From positions 62,001 through 126,000 of the forward strand of contig NZ_MVID01000011.1 of the NCBI RefSeq assembly GCF_002086815.1: DNA of 64,000 nucleotides, read 5' to 3'. Shown one piece after another: positions 1 through 8,962 of the stretch. The translations under genes and the position numbers were made by a program. The number at the start of each line of letters is the position of its first letter. The stretch's first letter is position 1. Under the pieces are notes generated by a model. That model saw only the letters and a program-made list of their open reading frames with translations, was not told the DNA's origin and made no database searches. The DNA comes from Mycolicibacterium parafortuitum (GTDB lineage: Bacteria; Actinomycetota; Actinomycetes; Mycobacteriales; Mycobacteriaceae).

Positions 1-766
1 CGACGGCAGCGGCACGCTGGACTCGCAGCAGGTCATCCCGACCACCAGAACGTCGTCGCCGTACTCGCTGACCGACGCGGTCGGCGAACTGACGGAGAAC
101 ACCCGTGACACCGACACCGCCCAGCTCAACCAGTCACTCGACGTGCTGTCGCAGACGCTCGACCAGATCGCCCCGCGGCTCGGGCCGACGTTCGACGGGC
201 TGTCACGGTTGTCGCAGTCGCTGAACAACCGCAACGAGAGCCTGTCCGAACTGCTGCGCACCGCCGGCGAGGTGACCGGGATCTTCGCCGACCGCAGCGA
301 GCAGGTGAACACGCTGATCCTGAACGCCAACGATCTGGTCGCGGTGCTCAACGAGCGCAGGCGCCAGATCACCAGCCTGCTGGCCAACATCTCGACGGTG
401 TCCCAACAGCTTTCGGCGGTGGTCGCCGACAACGAGGCCGAACTCTCGCCCGCGCTGGAGCGGATCAACAACGTCACGCGGATGCTCGAGCGCCACCGCG
501 ACGACCTGGCCAAGATGCTGCCGGGGGCGGCGAAGTACTACCTGACCCAGGGCGAGATCGTCTCCAACGGCGCGTATTACAACGCGCTGGTGCCGAACAT
601 CCAGCCCGCACAGCTGCTGCAGCCGTTCCTCGACTACGCATTCGGATTCCGCAACGGAGTCGACATCGGTCAACCGCCGGACAACGCGGGCCCACGCGCG
701 CAGCTCCCGTTCCCTGTCAACAGCCTTCCGCAGCCTGGAGACCTCCCTGATGATGGCAACCCGTAA
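1..766 (+). CDS. mceC: Mce-family protein MceC, 3' part
   Basis: The reading frame is open from base 2 and enters from outside the window, so only the C-terminal ~254 residues are seen. They form the helical region that follows the MCE/MlaD domain in mycobacterial Mce proteins, with heptad-like stretches such as LDQIAPRLGPTFDGLSRLS, and end in a short Pro-rich tail. Position identifies it: it is followed by an Mce protein, a lipoprotein Mce and a final Mce with a long Pro-rich tail, which is the order mceC-mceD-mceE-mceF. Mce proteins form a cell-envelope lipid import tunnel with YrbE permeases (family knowledge). It overlaps mceD by 17 bp, implying translational coupling. Which numbered mce operon this is cannot be told from the sequence alone. 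Confidence 0.9.
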   Translation, partial: DGSGTLDSQQVIPTTRTSSPYSLTDAVGELTENTRDTDTAQLNQSLDVLSQTLDQIAPRLGPTFDGLSRLSQSLNNRNESLSELLRTAGEVTGIFADRSEQVNTLILNANDLVAVLNERRRQITSLLANISTVSQQLSAVVADNEAELSPALERINNVTRMLERHRDDLAKMLPGAAKYYLTQGEIVSNGAYYNALVPNIQPAQLLQPFLDYAFGFRNGVDIGQPPDNAGPRAQLPFPVNSLPQPGDLPDDGNP

Positions 767-2249
767 ACGGGTGGTGGCCGGCACCGCGGTGCTGCTGGCC
801 ATCCTCCTCGTCGCCGGCGCGGTGTTCCTTGCCCGGCAGGTGTTCTTCGGGCCGACGACGATCACCGCGTACTTCCCGACCGCGACCGCGATCTACCCGG
901 GGGACGAGGTGCGGGTGTCGGGTGTCGCGGTGGGCACGATCGACAAGATCGAACCCGAGGGCACGCAGACCAAGATGACGTTGAAGGTCGACCGGGGCGT
1001 ACCGGTCCCCGCCGACGCGAAGGCCGTCATCGTCGCGCAGAACCTCGTCGCGGCCCGGTATGTGCAACTCACGCCGGCCTATCGGGACGGCAATGGGCCC
1101 ACCATGGCCGACGGCGCCGTGATCCCCGAGGAACGCACTGCCGTTCCGGTCGAATGGGACGAGGTCAAGACCCAGCTGATGCGGCTGTCCGAGGAACTCG
1201 GCCCACAGGCCGGGGTGTCGGGCACCGCGATCTCACGGTTCGTCGACAGCGCCGCGAACGCGATGGACGGCAACGGCGAGAAACTCCGCGAAACGCTGCG
1301 GCAGCTCTCCGGTGCCGCCCGCATCTTCGCCGAGGGCAGCGGCAACATCGTCGACATCATCGAGAACCTGCAGATCTTCGTCACCGCGCTGCGCGACAGC
1401 AAGGACCAGATCGTGCTGTTCCAGAACCGCTTGGCGACGTTGACCAGCGTCATCAACGACAGCCGGTCGGACCTGGATTCCGCGCTGTCCGAACTGTCGG
1501 TGGCGATCGGGGAGGTCCAGCGCTTCGTCGCGGGCAGCCGGGAACAGACCACCGAGCAGATCCGCAGTCTCGGTCAGGTCGCCCAGATTCTCGCCGAGAA
1601 CCGCACGGCGCTGGAGAACGTGCTGCACATCACCCCGAACGCGATCGCGAACTTCGAGAACATCTTCTACCCGAACGGCGGATCGGTGACCGGTGCGTTC
1701 GCGTTGTCGAACTTCTCGAATCCGGTGTGGTTCGTCTGCGGTCTGATCGGTGGCGTCGCGAACACGACCGCCCCGGAGACGGCGAAGCTGTGCGCGCAAT
1801 ACCTCGGTCCGGCACTGCGATTGCTGAACTTCGGCGGGCTGCCGTTCCCGATCAACCCGTACCTGCGCCCCGCGGTCAGCCCGGACCGGCTCATCTACAC
1901 CGATCCGAAGCTGGCGCCCGGTGGGGCAGGACCGGGCGACCCGCCGGAGCCCCCGCCGACCGTGTCCGCCTACATCGGGTCGGGCGACGTCGCACCGCCA
2001 CCCGGTTGGAACGCACCTCCCGGTCCGCCCGGGCTCTACCAGCCCGACCCGGACGCCCCCGCCACACCGTCGCCGGCGCTGTTCCCGGGTGCGCCGCTGC
2101 CGGGTCCGCCGCGAATCCTGTCGAACATCCCGCCCGCGGGTTCGGCGCCGGCAACCGTCGACGGGCTGCTGTTGCCGCCCACCCCCGCACCCGCCGGCCC
2201 CGCGCCGAACGGGCCTCTGCTGCCGGCAGAAGGGACGCCGCCGTCATGA
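750..2249 (+). CDS. mceD: Mce-family protein MceD
   Basis: 499 aa. An uncleaved signal anchor at about residues 8-30 precedes an MCE/MlaD domain (about residues 35-115, around YPGDEVRVSGVAVGTIDKIE). A long helical region follows, then a Pro/Gly-rich tail (about 385-499), as in mycobacterial MceD. Two ATG codons are adjacent (750 and 753), so the start could be either. The start lies inside the end of mceC and the stop overlaps the mceE start as ATGA, so the four mce genes are one transcriptional and probably translationally coupled unit. Role: subunit of the Mce lipid-transport machine in the periplasm-like space (family knowledge); the substrate is unknown. Confidence 0.93.
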   Translation: MMATRKRVVAGTAVLLAILLVAGAVFLARQVFFGPTTITAYFPTATAIYPGDEVRVSGVAVGTIDKIEPEGTQTKMTLKVDRGVPVPADAKAVIVAQNLVAARYVQLTPAYRDGNGPTMADGAVIPEERTAVPVEWDEVKTQLMRLSEELGPQAGVSGTAISRFVDSAANAMDGNGEKLRETLRQLSGAARIFAEGSGNIVDIIENLQIFVTALRDSKDQIVLFQNRLATLTSVINDSRSDLDSALSELSVAIGEVQRFVAGSREQTTEQIRSLGQVAQILAENRTALENVLHITPNAIANFENIFYPNGGSVTGAFALSNFSNPVWFVCGLIGGVANTTAPETAKLCAQYLGPALRLLNFGGLPFPINPYLRPAVSPDRLIYTDPKLAPGGAGPGDPPEPPPTVSAYIGSGDVAPPPGWNAPPGPPGLYQPDPDAPATPSPALFPGAPLPGPPRILSNIPPAGSAPATVDGLLLPPTPAPAGPAPNGPLLPAEGTPPS

Positions 2250-3568
2250 TCCGCAGTGTCAAATCGCTTGCCACGCTCGGCTGCGCCGCCGCCGTCACGC
2301 TGTCCGGGTGCTCGTTCCAGGGCGTCAACTCGCTGCCGCTGCCCGGTGCGGTCGGCCGCGGCGGGGACGCGGTGACCTACCACATCCAGGTCCCCAATGT
2401 GGCCACGCTGGAGTCGAATTCACCGGTGATGATCGACGACGTGGTCGTCGGCAGCGTCGGGAGGATGACGGTGCAGGACTGGCACGCCGACGTCGAGGTG
2501 TCGGTCAAGCCGGACGTCGTGATCCCCGCCAACGCGGTGGCCACGGTCGGGCAGACCAGCCTGCTCGGCTCGATGCACCTGTCGCTGAACCCGCCGCTGG
2601 GCGATGCCCCGAGCGGACGGTTGCAGCCCGGTGCGACGCTGCCGCTGAACTCGGCGTCGACGTATCCGACGACCGAGCAGACCCTGTCGTCGCTGTCGAC
2701 CGTGGCCAACGGCGGAGGCCTCGGGCAGATCGGCGACATCATCCACAACATGAGCACCGGTCTCGCCGGACGCGAGGACGAGGCCCGGGAACTGTTGCAG
2801 CGCCTCGACAATTTCATCGGTGTGCTCGATGAGCAGCGGGACAACATCATCGCGACGATGACCCAACTGCGACGAGTCGCCGGGACCTTCGCCGGCCAGC
2901 AGCAGGTGATCGACCGCGCGCTGAAGGAGCTGCCGCCGGCCATCGACGTGCTGATCCGGGAACGGCCGCAGTTCACCACCGCGTTGCGGAAACTCGGCGA
3001 GTTCAGCGACACCGCCACCGGTGTGGTCAACGACGCCGGTGACGACCTGATCAAGGACCTGGAGAAGCTCGGCCCGGTACTCGGTGCACTCGCCGACGTC
3101 GGCCCCGACCTGAACCTGGCGCTGCTGTGGGCGACGGCGTTCCCGTACGGGCCGACCTTCGCCGACCGCATCACCCGCGGCGACTACATCAACCTGTACG
3201 CGACCTTCGACCTGACCTACCCGCGGTTGAAGAAGACGCTGCTGCTCGGTACCCGCTGGGGTGACGAGAACGCGAAACTGATTCCGGCGCCTGGGGATCC
3301 GTACTACCTGAACTACTCGTACGATCCGCTCAAGCTCGGTGTCGCGCCGCCGCCCGCGGAGGCGCTGCCGCCTCCGTCCGAGGCCGCGGCGGGTGCACCG
3401 GCGCTCCCGCCGATCACCGAGCCGCTGCTGCCGGTGACGCCGCCGCCTCCCGCGGCGCCGTGGCTGCCGCAGTCGCAACCGATCACCCCGGGCAACATCT
3501 TTGCCGGTCCCTATGCCAACGACGCCGTGCCGGCGGCAGTCGCGCCGACACCAGGAGGTGGGGGCTGA
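2246..3568 (+). CDS. mceE: Mce-family lipoprotein MceE (LprK-like)
   Basis: 440 aa from the ATG that overlaps the mceD stop (ATGA). The open frame extends far upstream, but only this start gives a proper lipoprotein signal peptide: a basic N-terminus, a hydrophobic core and lipobox LSGC with the acylated Cys at residue 22. This is diagnostic of the E position of mce operons. An MCE domain follows (about 40-120, around SPVMIDDVVVGSVGRM), then helices and a Pro-rich tail from about residue 370. It is expected to be anchored to the outer face of the inner membrane and to form part of the Mce tunnel. The mceF start overlaps its TGA. Confidence 0.93.
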   Translation: MIRSVKSLATLGCAAAVTLSGCSFQGVNSLPLPGAVGRGGDAVTYHIQVPNVATLESNSPVMIDDVVVGSVGRMTVQDWHADVEVSVKPDVVIPANAVATVGQTSLLGSMHLSLNPPLGDAPSGRLQPGATLPLNSASTYPTTEQTLSSLSTVANGGGLGQIGDIIHNMSTGLAGREDEARELLQRLDNFIGVLDEQRDNIIATMTQLRRVAGTFAGQQQVIDRALKELPPAIDVLIRERPQFTTALRKLGEFSDTATGVVNDAGDDLIKDLEKLGPVLGALADVGPDLNLALLWATAFPYGPTFADRITRGDYINLYATFDLTYPRLKKTLLLGTRWGDENAKLIPAPGDPYYLNYSYDPLKLGVAPPPAEALPPPSEAAAGAPALPPITEPLLPVTPPPPAAPWLPQSQPITPGNIFAGPYANDAVPAAVAPTPGGGG

Positions 3569-5274
3569 TGCTGACCCGTTTTGTCCGCAACCAGCTGATC
3601 ATCTTCACCATCGCGTCGATCGTCGGCGTCGCGGTGATGCTGTTCGCCTACATGCAGGTGCCCACGCTGCTCGGCATCGGGCGTCTCGCGGTGACCCTGG
3701 AACTGCCCGAATCCGGTGGGCTGTACCGCTTCAGCAACGTCACCTACCGCGGTGTCCAGGTCGGTAAGGTCACCGAGGTCCGGCTCACCGAGCACGGCGC
3801 CGAGGCGACCCTGTCGCTGGACACCTCGCCGGACATCCCGGTGGATCTGCGGGCCGAGGTGCGCAGTGTGTCGGCTGTCGGTGAGCAGTACGTGGATCTG
3901 CTGCCGCAGACCGACGAAGGACCGTTCCTGGAGAACGGATCGCGGATCCCGGCGTCACGCACGGTGGTGCCGCAGCAGGTGGGGCCGATGCTCGACCAGC
4001 TCAGCGCGATGGTCGACAGCCTGCCCAAGGACCGGATCCCGGATCTTCTCGACGAGACCTTCAAGGCGTTCAACGGTGCGGGTCCGGATTTCGGGTCGCT
4101 GCTCGATTCCGCGACCACGCTGGCGACCGACGCCAATGGTGTGTCGGACCAGATGCGCACCCTGATCGACGACAGTCGACCACTGCTGGATTCGCAGGCC
4201 GAGACCACCGACGCGATCCGCACCTGGGCGCGCAGCCTCAACGGCATCTCCGCGCAAGTGGTGCAGAACGATCCGCAGATCCGCGCGCTGCTCGAGCGCG
4301 GTCCCGGCTTCGCGCAGGAGGTGAGTTCGCTTCTGCAGGAGGTGAAGCCGACGCTGCCGATCCTGCTGGCCAACCTCACCACGGTGGGCCAGACGCTGCT
4401 GACCTACAACCCGGCACTGGAGCAGCTGTTGGTGTTGTTCCCCGGAATCATCGCCGCGCAGCAGTCGTTCGGTCTGCCGCAGAACAACCCGACAGGTCTG
4501 CCGGCAGGCGACTTCGCGTTGACGATCGGCGATCCCAATCCGTGTTCGGTCGGCTTCCTTCCGCCATCGCAGTGGCGCAACCCGGAGGACGAAACCGTCA
4601 TCGACACCCCGGACGGCCTGTATTGCAAACTGCCGCAGGACAGTCCGCTGAACGTTCGCGGCGCACGCAACTATCCCTGCATCGAGCATCCCGGGAAGCG
4701 CGCTCCCACAGTCGAACTCTGCAACGACCCTCGTGGGTTCGTGCCGCTGGCGATGCGTAACCATCTCACCGGTCCGTACCCGTTCGACCCGAGCCTTGTC
4801 GCACAGGGTATTCCGATCGACGACCGGGTCGAGGGTGAGGACCGTATCCACGCGCCGCTGCAGGGCACTCCGCTGCCGCCGGGTGCGGTGCGCGGCGGGA
4901 CGCCGCCGGTGTCCGAGCCGGGAACACCGGCGTTCCCGGTCGGCCCTCCCGGACCGCCGGTGCCTGGTGTGGCGCCGGCACCGCCGCAACCGTTGTTCGC
5001 CCCGCCGGCCCCACCGCCGGCCCCACCGCCGGCCCCGCTGCCGCCCGGTCAGGGCCCGCTGCTGCCCAACCAGGCCGTCCCCGCGCCCCAGGGCGCGACG
5101 CCCGTCGCCCCGAGCGCATTCGGTGGCGGCGCATCCGGAGGGCCGAGCATCGCGTCGGCGACCTACGACCCGCAGACCGGGCAGTACCTGACCGCCGACG
5201 GCGGATTACACCAGATCAGCACTGTCACAGCGGGTTCAGCGCCGAAGTCGTGGAAGGACCTGTTGCCGATGTGA
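3568..5274 (+). CDS. mceF: Mce-family protein MceF
   Basis: 568 aa from ATG 3568, which overlaps the mceE stop (TGATG) and follows an AGGAGG ribosome binding site at 3553-3558. A signal anchor lies at about residues 9-29. The MCE domain (about 33-115) contains GLYRFSNVTYRGVQVGKV. A helical region follows, then a Cys-containing segment (residues ~310-410) and a long Pro-rich tail with repeated APPPAPPPAP units. This architecture marks the last gene of an mce operon. No mam gene follows directly; a strong hairpin at 5291-5331 and a convergent gene end the operon. Mam-type genes appear only at 18986. Confidence 0.93.
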   Translation: MLTRFVRNQLIIFTIASIVGVAVMLFAYMQVPTLLGIGRLAVTLELPESGGLYRFSNVTYRGVQVGKVTEVRLTEHGAEATLSLDTSPDIPVDLRAEVRSVSAVGEQYVDLLPQTDEGPFLENGSRIPASRTVVPQQVGPMLDQLSAMVDSLPKDRIPDLLDETFKAFNGAGPDFGSLLDSATTLATDANGVSDQMRTLIDDSRPLLDSQAETTDAIRTWARSLNGISAQVVQNDPQIRALLERGPGFAQEVSSLLQEVKPTLPILLANLTTVGQTLLTYNPALEQLLVLFPGIIAAQQSFGLPQNNPTGLPAGDFALTIGDPNPCSVGFLPPSQWRNPEDETVIDTPDGLYCKLPQDSPLNVRGARNYPCIEHPGKRAPTVELCNDPRGFVPLAMRNHLTGPYPFDPSLVAQGIPIDDRVEGEDRIHAPLQGTPLPPGAVRGGTPPVSEPGTPAFPVGPPGPPVPGVAPAPPQPLFAPPAPPPAPPPAPLPPGQGPLLPNQAVPAPQGATPVAPSAFGGGASGGPSIASATYDPQTGQYLTADGGLHQISTVTAGSAPKSWKDLLPM

Positions 5275-5290
5275 CGGCACGGCGCTGGAC

Positions 5291-5331
5291 GCCGAGACCG
5301 CATTCCGACGCTGCTGGAATGCGATCTCGGC
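5291..5331. terminator. Hairpin between convergent genes (terminator or dispersed repeat)
   Basis: GCCGAGACCGCATTCC (5291-5306) pairs with 5316-5331 across a 9-nt loop, with a single mismatch. It lies between the stops of mceF and the convergent secreted-protein gene, so it could end transcription from both sides. There is no clear U-tract, which is common in mycobacteria. Its arms resemble the element at 45342-45405. Confidence 0.6.
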
Positions 5332-5344
5332 GCAGAGTGCCCCT

Positions 5345-5863
5345 CTAGGAGATCTTGTCCATCCGAACCGGCAGCTCGATCACCTTCGCCAGGTTCACAC
5401 CGCACGCGCCGCTGTCGCTCTTGGTGATGTTGCGACCATTGAAGGTGGTGATGTCACGAGTCTTCGAGCGCGCGGTCACCGGGTCCCACCCGACCAGAAT
5501 GAACTTCTGGTAGCCGGTCGCGAAAGTTCCGTTCGGGCAAGGCATCCAGTTCGGGACGACGTGCTCGACGAACCAATATGCGTCCAGCCGGGCGGTTCCC
5601 GTCCAGCCGAGGCTGCTCTTGACTTCGCCGAAACACTCGATAGGGCTCACACACTTGGTGTTCACCGTCCATGTCTCCAGAACCGACTGTTCCTTGATCT
5701 TCACGCCGTTGGTCCGGGCCCACGCGCCGTCGGAGTACACGCTCCAGGTGCCGGTGATGTCGACGCCCCAATCCTCGGCGTGCGCCGACGGTGCGACGCC
5801 GACGCTTCCGAGTACCGCCATGGCTGTCGCTGCGATACCACTGACCACCCGTGTTACGCGCAT
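5345..5863 (-). CDS. Secreted protein of unknown function
   Basis: 172 aa. An N-terminal signal peptide ends in APSAHAED (cleavage probably after AHA), so the protein is exported. The mature part is rich in Trp and aromatic residues (for example DITGTWSVYSDGAWARTNG) and has three Cys that may form disulfides. I do not recognise a named family; secreted proteins of this look are common in Mycobacterium. A TAGGCT -10-like hexamer (5870-5875, minus strand) ends 6 nt before the ATG, suggesting a leaderless transcript. It is divergent from the next secreted-protein gene and convergent with mceF. Confidence 0.75.
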   Translation of the reverse strand: MRVTRVVSGIAATAMAVLGSVGVAPSAHAEDWGVDITGTWSVYSDGAWARTNGVKIKEQSVLETWTVNTKCVSPIECFGEVKSSLGWTGTARLDAYWFVEHVVPNWMPCPNGTFATGYQKFILVGWDPVTARSKTRDITTFNGRNITKSDSGACGVNLAKVIELPVRMDKIS

Positions 5864-5940
5864 GGCTCCAGCCTATCGCCGCCGCCAGTTGTGCTCTCCA
5901 AAAGCGAGAATTTCGTTCCGCCGCATGGGAAAATGTGCGG

Positions 5941-6366
5941 ATGCGATCCCTCGTCGCAGCGCTTGCTGCTCTGGCCGCCCCGGCAGTCCTGACGGCAGCG
6001 CCGGCAACGGCGGCCCCGCCGCCACCGCCTCCCGGCGGGGAGTGCAACTACCCCAATTGCACGCCCGGTATCCAGCCGAATGTGGTGCTGGGCTCCTACT
6101 GCTCCAACACCACGTATTACGTGTTCGGCGTGACGGATTGGGGTCGGCTGGTGTTCTGCGGATCGCCGCGGCGGTACGAGCCGCGGTGGTTCCGCTCGCC
6201 GGAGATGCACGGCGTCAAGAACGTCGGAGATCTGTGCCCGGCGCTCGACGGCGAGGTGGCCCAGGCGCCGGACGGGTTGTTCCTGACCTGCATCGCCAAG
6301 GACAACCGGTCCTACTGGGAGCGTGGCGACGCCTCCGTCGGCGGCGGGAACCCGCCGCCGCAGTAG
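5941..6366 (+). CDS. Small secreted Pro/Cys-containing protein, unknown function
   Basis: 141 aa from ATG 5941. The frame is open further upstream, but this start gives a clean signal peptide (MRSLVAALAALAAPAVLTAA, cut near ATA/APP) directly followed by a polyproline run. The mature protein has five or six Cys (NYPNC, SYCSN, VFCGS, DLCPA, LTCIA), so a disulfide-stabilised extracellular domain is likely. No named family was recognised. It lies between two other secreted-protein genes and is convergent with the one at 6374. A weak match to the GAGAATnnnATTCTC motif lies just upstream at 5906-5920. Confidence 0.75.
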   Translation: MRSLVAALAALAAPAVLTAAPATAAPPPPPPGGECNYPNCTPGIQPNVVLGSYCSNTTYYVFGVTDWGRLVFCGSPRRYEPRWFRSPEMHGVKNVGDLCPALDGEVAQAPDGLFLTCIAKDNRSYWERGDASVGGGNPPPQ

Positions 6367-6373
6367 CCGGCGG

Positions 6374-6832
6374 CTACCAGGGGCGCTGCGAGCAGAGCGC
6401 TCCGCGCAGGCCGGAATCGGTGGCGACGACGACATCGTCGACTCGTAACTCGCACACGAAGCCGGGCGCGGCCAGGTCGGCCGTTTGAGCCGTGGGCAGA
6501 CCCACCACGACCATCGACCACTGTGCGGGATCGGCCAGCCAGGTCTCGAACACCCACGGCTTGTCGGGTCCGAGATTGGCCTCCTGGTTCGGCGTGTAGA
6601 GATACGGATTATGGCTGTACTCGGCCCAGTTCGGCGGATCCTTCTCGCGGTAGTAGATCTCGGCGTTCGCGATGTCCTGGCTGGCGCCCACCGTGTACTT
6701 GATGTGGTGCAACGGCGGAGGCGGCGGTGGTGCGGGCTGGGCGGCAGCGCTGCCGGCGCCCAGGACGGCGCTCGTCGAGAGCAGGCCCGCCACCGGGGCA
6801 GCCAGAAGCGTAAGCGTCTTGCGGAACACCAT
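6374..6832 (-). CDS. Secreted MmpS-like protein
   Basis: 152 aa with an N-terminal signal sequence (MVFRKTLTLLAAPVAGLLS..., Ala-rich cleavage region) and a short polyproline stretch. The mature beta-rich domain runs from HHIKYTVGASQDI to a C-terminal CELRVDDVVVATDSG segment. The last part resembles MmpS-type and related Mycobacterium secreted domains (similarity by eye, not searched). A TAAACT -10-like box (6839-6844, minus strand) ends 6 nt before the ATG, consistent with a leaderless transcript. It could be an accessory secreted factor of the lipid region; no direct evidence. Confidence 0.7.
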   Translation of the reverse strand: MVFRKTLTLLAAPVAGLLSTSAVLGAGSAAAQPAPPPPPPLHHIKYTVGASQDIANAEIYYREKDPPNWAEYSHNPYLYTPNQEANLGPDKPWVFETWLADPAQWSMVVVGLPTAQTADLAAPGFVCELRVDDVVVATDSGLRGALCSQRPW

Positions 6833-6885
6833 TTTTCGAGTTTAGAACGACACTACGGCCACCGGGCGCGAATCGCTTGCGCCGC

Positions 6886-8166
6886 CTAACGAATCGGAGT
6901 GAAGGTGATGTTGACGTCGGTCAGGCCGCGCAGGATGAACGTCGGCTCGTAGTTGTACGTCCGGTTTCCGGGCGGTCCGTGCAGCTCCTCGTCGATGGCG
7001 ATGTCGCCCATGCGGTCCAGGATGCGTTCGATCGACACCCGGCCCTCCACGCGGGCCAGCGGGCCGCCCGGGCACGAGTGCACGCCGCGGCCGAACGCGA
7101 TGTGCTCGCGGACGTTCTTGCGGTCCAGGTCGAAATCGTGCGGATTGTCGAACCGGTTCGGATCGCGGTTGACCGCGCCGGGGCAGATCATCAGCGTGGT
7201 GCCGGCGGGGACGTCGATGTCGCCGATCTTGGTGTTCTTCTTGGCCAGCCGGAACTGGCTCTTGACCGGTGCGTCCATCCGCAGCGCTTCCTCGACGAAG
7301 ACCGGGATGCGGGTACGGTCGCGGCGCAGCCGCTCCTGGATCTCCGGATGGTCGCCGAGCACCCGCATCGACGCCGACAGCAGCTTGGTCGTGGTCTCCT
7401 GGCCCGCCGCGAACAGGAACGTCGCCGAGCGCACCACCTCGATGACCGGCGGCGTGGAGCCGTCCGGGTACTTCGCCGTCGCCAGCGCGGTGAGCACGTC
7501 GTCGCGGGGGTCCTTGCGCCGGTCCTCCAGGTACTTGATGAACTTCTCGTCCAACCACTCCAGGGGGTTGGCGCCGACCAGGTCGCTGTGGTCGAGCGAA
7601 CCGACGTTGGCGCCCGGGCGCGGCGCACCCAGCACGGTGCGGAACTCCTCGTGATCCTCTTCGGGCACCCCGAGCATATCGGCGATCACCAAGAGCGAGA
7701 ACGGCTTTGCGTAGGCCGTGAGGAACTCGCAGCGGCCGGCGTCGATGAAGTCGTCGAGCACCTCGTCGGCGAGGCGCCACATGAAGTCCTCGTTCTCCTT
7801 AAGCCGGCTCGGCGTCAGCAGCCGGTTGAGCAGCGAACGGGCGTAGGTGTGGTCGGGCGGATCCATCGTGACCATGTGTTCGAACATCGGCATCTGTGAC
7901 CGATGCTCGGTGATCTGGTCGGTGATGTCGTCACCTTCGGGGGTGAACGGCAGCGGCGGGAACGGCCCGGCGACCGCGATGCACGACGAGTACGTATCCG
8001 AGTCCTTCAGCACGACGGCCGCCTCGTCGTAGCCGGTGACGGCCAGCACGCCGTAGTTCGGCTCCCGGGTCACCGGGCACTTGCTGCGCAGGTGGTCGAA
8101 GTACGGGTGCGGGTCCGGTACCAGGGACGGATCGGTGAAGTAGTCGATCGTGTCGAAGTCGGTCAT
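6886..8166 (-). CDS. Cytochrome P450
   Basis: 426 aa from ATG 8166, preceded by GGGAGG at a spacing of 8 nt (the ATG at 8172 would be too close). All P450 signatures are present: I-helix FAAGQETTT (A253-T259), EEALR (ExxR at E293/R296) and the heme loop AFGRGVHSCPGG with the thiolate Cys365. It is a class I bacterial soluble P450 that needs ferredoxin and reductase, neither of which is encoded in the window. It is divergent from a TetR gene with a 22-bp palindrome between them, so it is probably TetR-controlled. By context (mce, acyl-CoA ligases, thiolase-like protein) the substrate may be a steroid, terpenoid or fatty chain; this is inference. Confidence 0.95.
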   Translation of the reverse strand: MTDFDTIDYFTDPSLVPDPHPYFDHLRSKCPVTREPNYGVLAVTGYDEAAVVLKDSDTYSSCIAVAGPFPPLPFTPEGDDITDQITEHRSQMPMFEHMVTMDPPDHTYARSLLNRLLTPSRLKENEDFMWRLADEVLDDFIDAGRCEFLTAYAKPFSLLVIADMLGVPEEDHEEFRTVLGAPRPGANVGSLDHSDLVGANPLEWLDEKFIKYLEDRRKDPRDDVLTALATAKYPDGSTPPVIEVVRSATFLFAAGQETTTKLLSASMRVLGDHPEIQERLRRDRTRIPVFVEEALRMDAPVKSQFRLAKKNTKIGDIDVPAGTTLMICPGAVNRDPNRFDNPHDFDLDRKNVREHIAFGRGVHSCPGGPLARVEGRVSIERILDRMGDIAIDEELHGPPGNRTYNYEPTFILRGLTDVNITFTPIR

Positions 8167-8227
8167 GTCCATGGCCTCCCGGGGCTGGCGGGTCGTTCGT
8201 GCGGTGTGTTGCGCAAAAGGTTTCCAA

Positions 8228-8249
8228 ATGCTGAGCACCTGCTTAGCAT
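8228..8249. promoter_or_regulatory. 22-bp palindromic operator between P450 and TetR genes
   Basis: ATGCTGAGCA and TGCTTAGCAT flank a 2-bp centre (CC); the arms match except for one position. It sits midway between the divergent P450 and TetR starts, the normal place for an autoregulatory TetR operator. Confidence 0.7.
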
Positions 8250-8326
8250 GCGGTAAGAGTTAGGGTCAAGGATCTCGGGTATCCCGCGAGTCAGCGGGAG
8301 AGCGCAGAACGGGAATGGGAGTCAGC

Positions 8327-8953
8327 ATGGCAGCGCCGCGGCGGATCGGGGCCCCGGATGCGAAAAATCGCGTCGTGCTGCTCGACGCCGCCGAGCAACT
8401 GCTCATCGAGGAGGGCTACGCCGCGGTGACGTCGCGCCGCGTGGCGGACCGGGCCGGCCTCAAACCGCAACTGGTCCACTACTACTTCCGCACGATGGAG
8501 GATCTGTTCCTCGCCGTGTTCCACCGCCGGGCAGAGGAAGGGCTGGCGGTGCTGTCCACTGCGCTGCAGTCCCCGCAACCGCTGTGGGCGCTCTGGCGGT
8601 TCAGCACGGCACCGGAGGCCACCAGGCTGACGATGGAGTTCATGGGGCTGGCCAACCACCGCAAGGCGCTGCGCGCCGAGATCGTCTACTACGCCGAGCG
8701 GTTCCGCCAGGAACAGAATCGCGCCATCGCCGAGGCGTTGCAGCGCTACGGCATGGCGTCGGAGGAGGTTCCGCCGGTGGTCTGGACGGTGTTCGCCACG
8801 AGTGTGTCCCAGGCGCTGGTGATGGAGCGTGCACTCGGGATGGACACCGGGCACGCGGAGACCTTCGCGTTCTGCGAGAGCTGGATCCGGCGCCTGGAGG
8901 GCGACCCGTTGCCGGAGCCGGGCGACGGCGACGCGTCCGGGGCGGCCACCTAG
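8327..8953 (+). CDS. TetR/AcrR-family transcriptional regulator
   Basis: 208 aa from ATG 8327 (GGGAG 5 nt upstream; an in-frame ATG at 8315 is an alternative). The N-terminal helix-turn-helix is clear: AEQLLIEEGYAAVTSRRVADRAGLKPQLVHYYF. The rest is the ligand-binding helical domain. It is divergent from the P450 and probably represses it through the palindrome at 8228-8249. It is convergent with the oxidase-subunit operon. The ligand may be the P450 substrate or an acyl-CoA derivative (inference). Confidence 0.92.
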   Translation: MAAPRRIGAPDAKNRVVLLDAAEQLLIEEGYAAVTSRRVADRAGLKPQLVHYYFRTMEDLFLAVFHRRAEEGLAVLSTALQSPQPLWALWRFSTAPEATRLTMEFMGLANHRKALRAEIVYYAERFRQEQNRAIAEALQRYGMASEEVPPVVWTVFATSVSQALVMERALGMDTGHAETFAFCESWIRRLEGDPLPEPGDGDASGAAT

Positions 8954-8962
8954 CAGCGTTCG

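Noticed and set aside
1154..2245. Upstream extension of the mceE frame
   Set aside because: It overlaps mceD entirely, and only the ATG at 2246 gives a lipoprotein signal peptide and the ATGA coupling.
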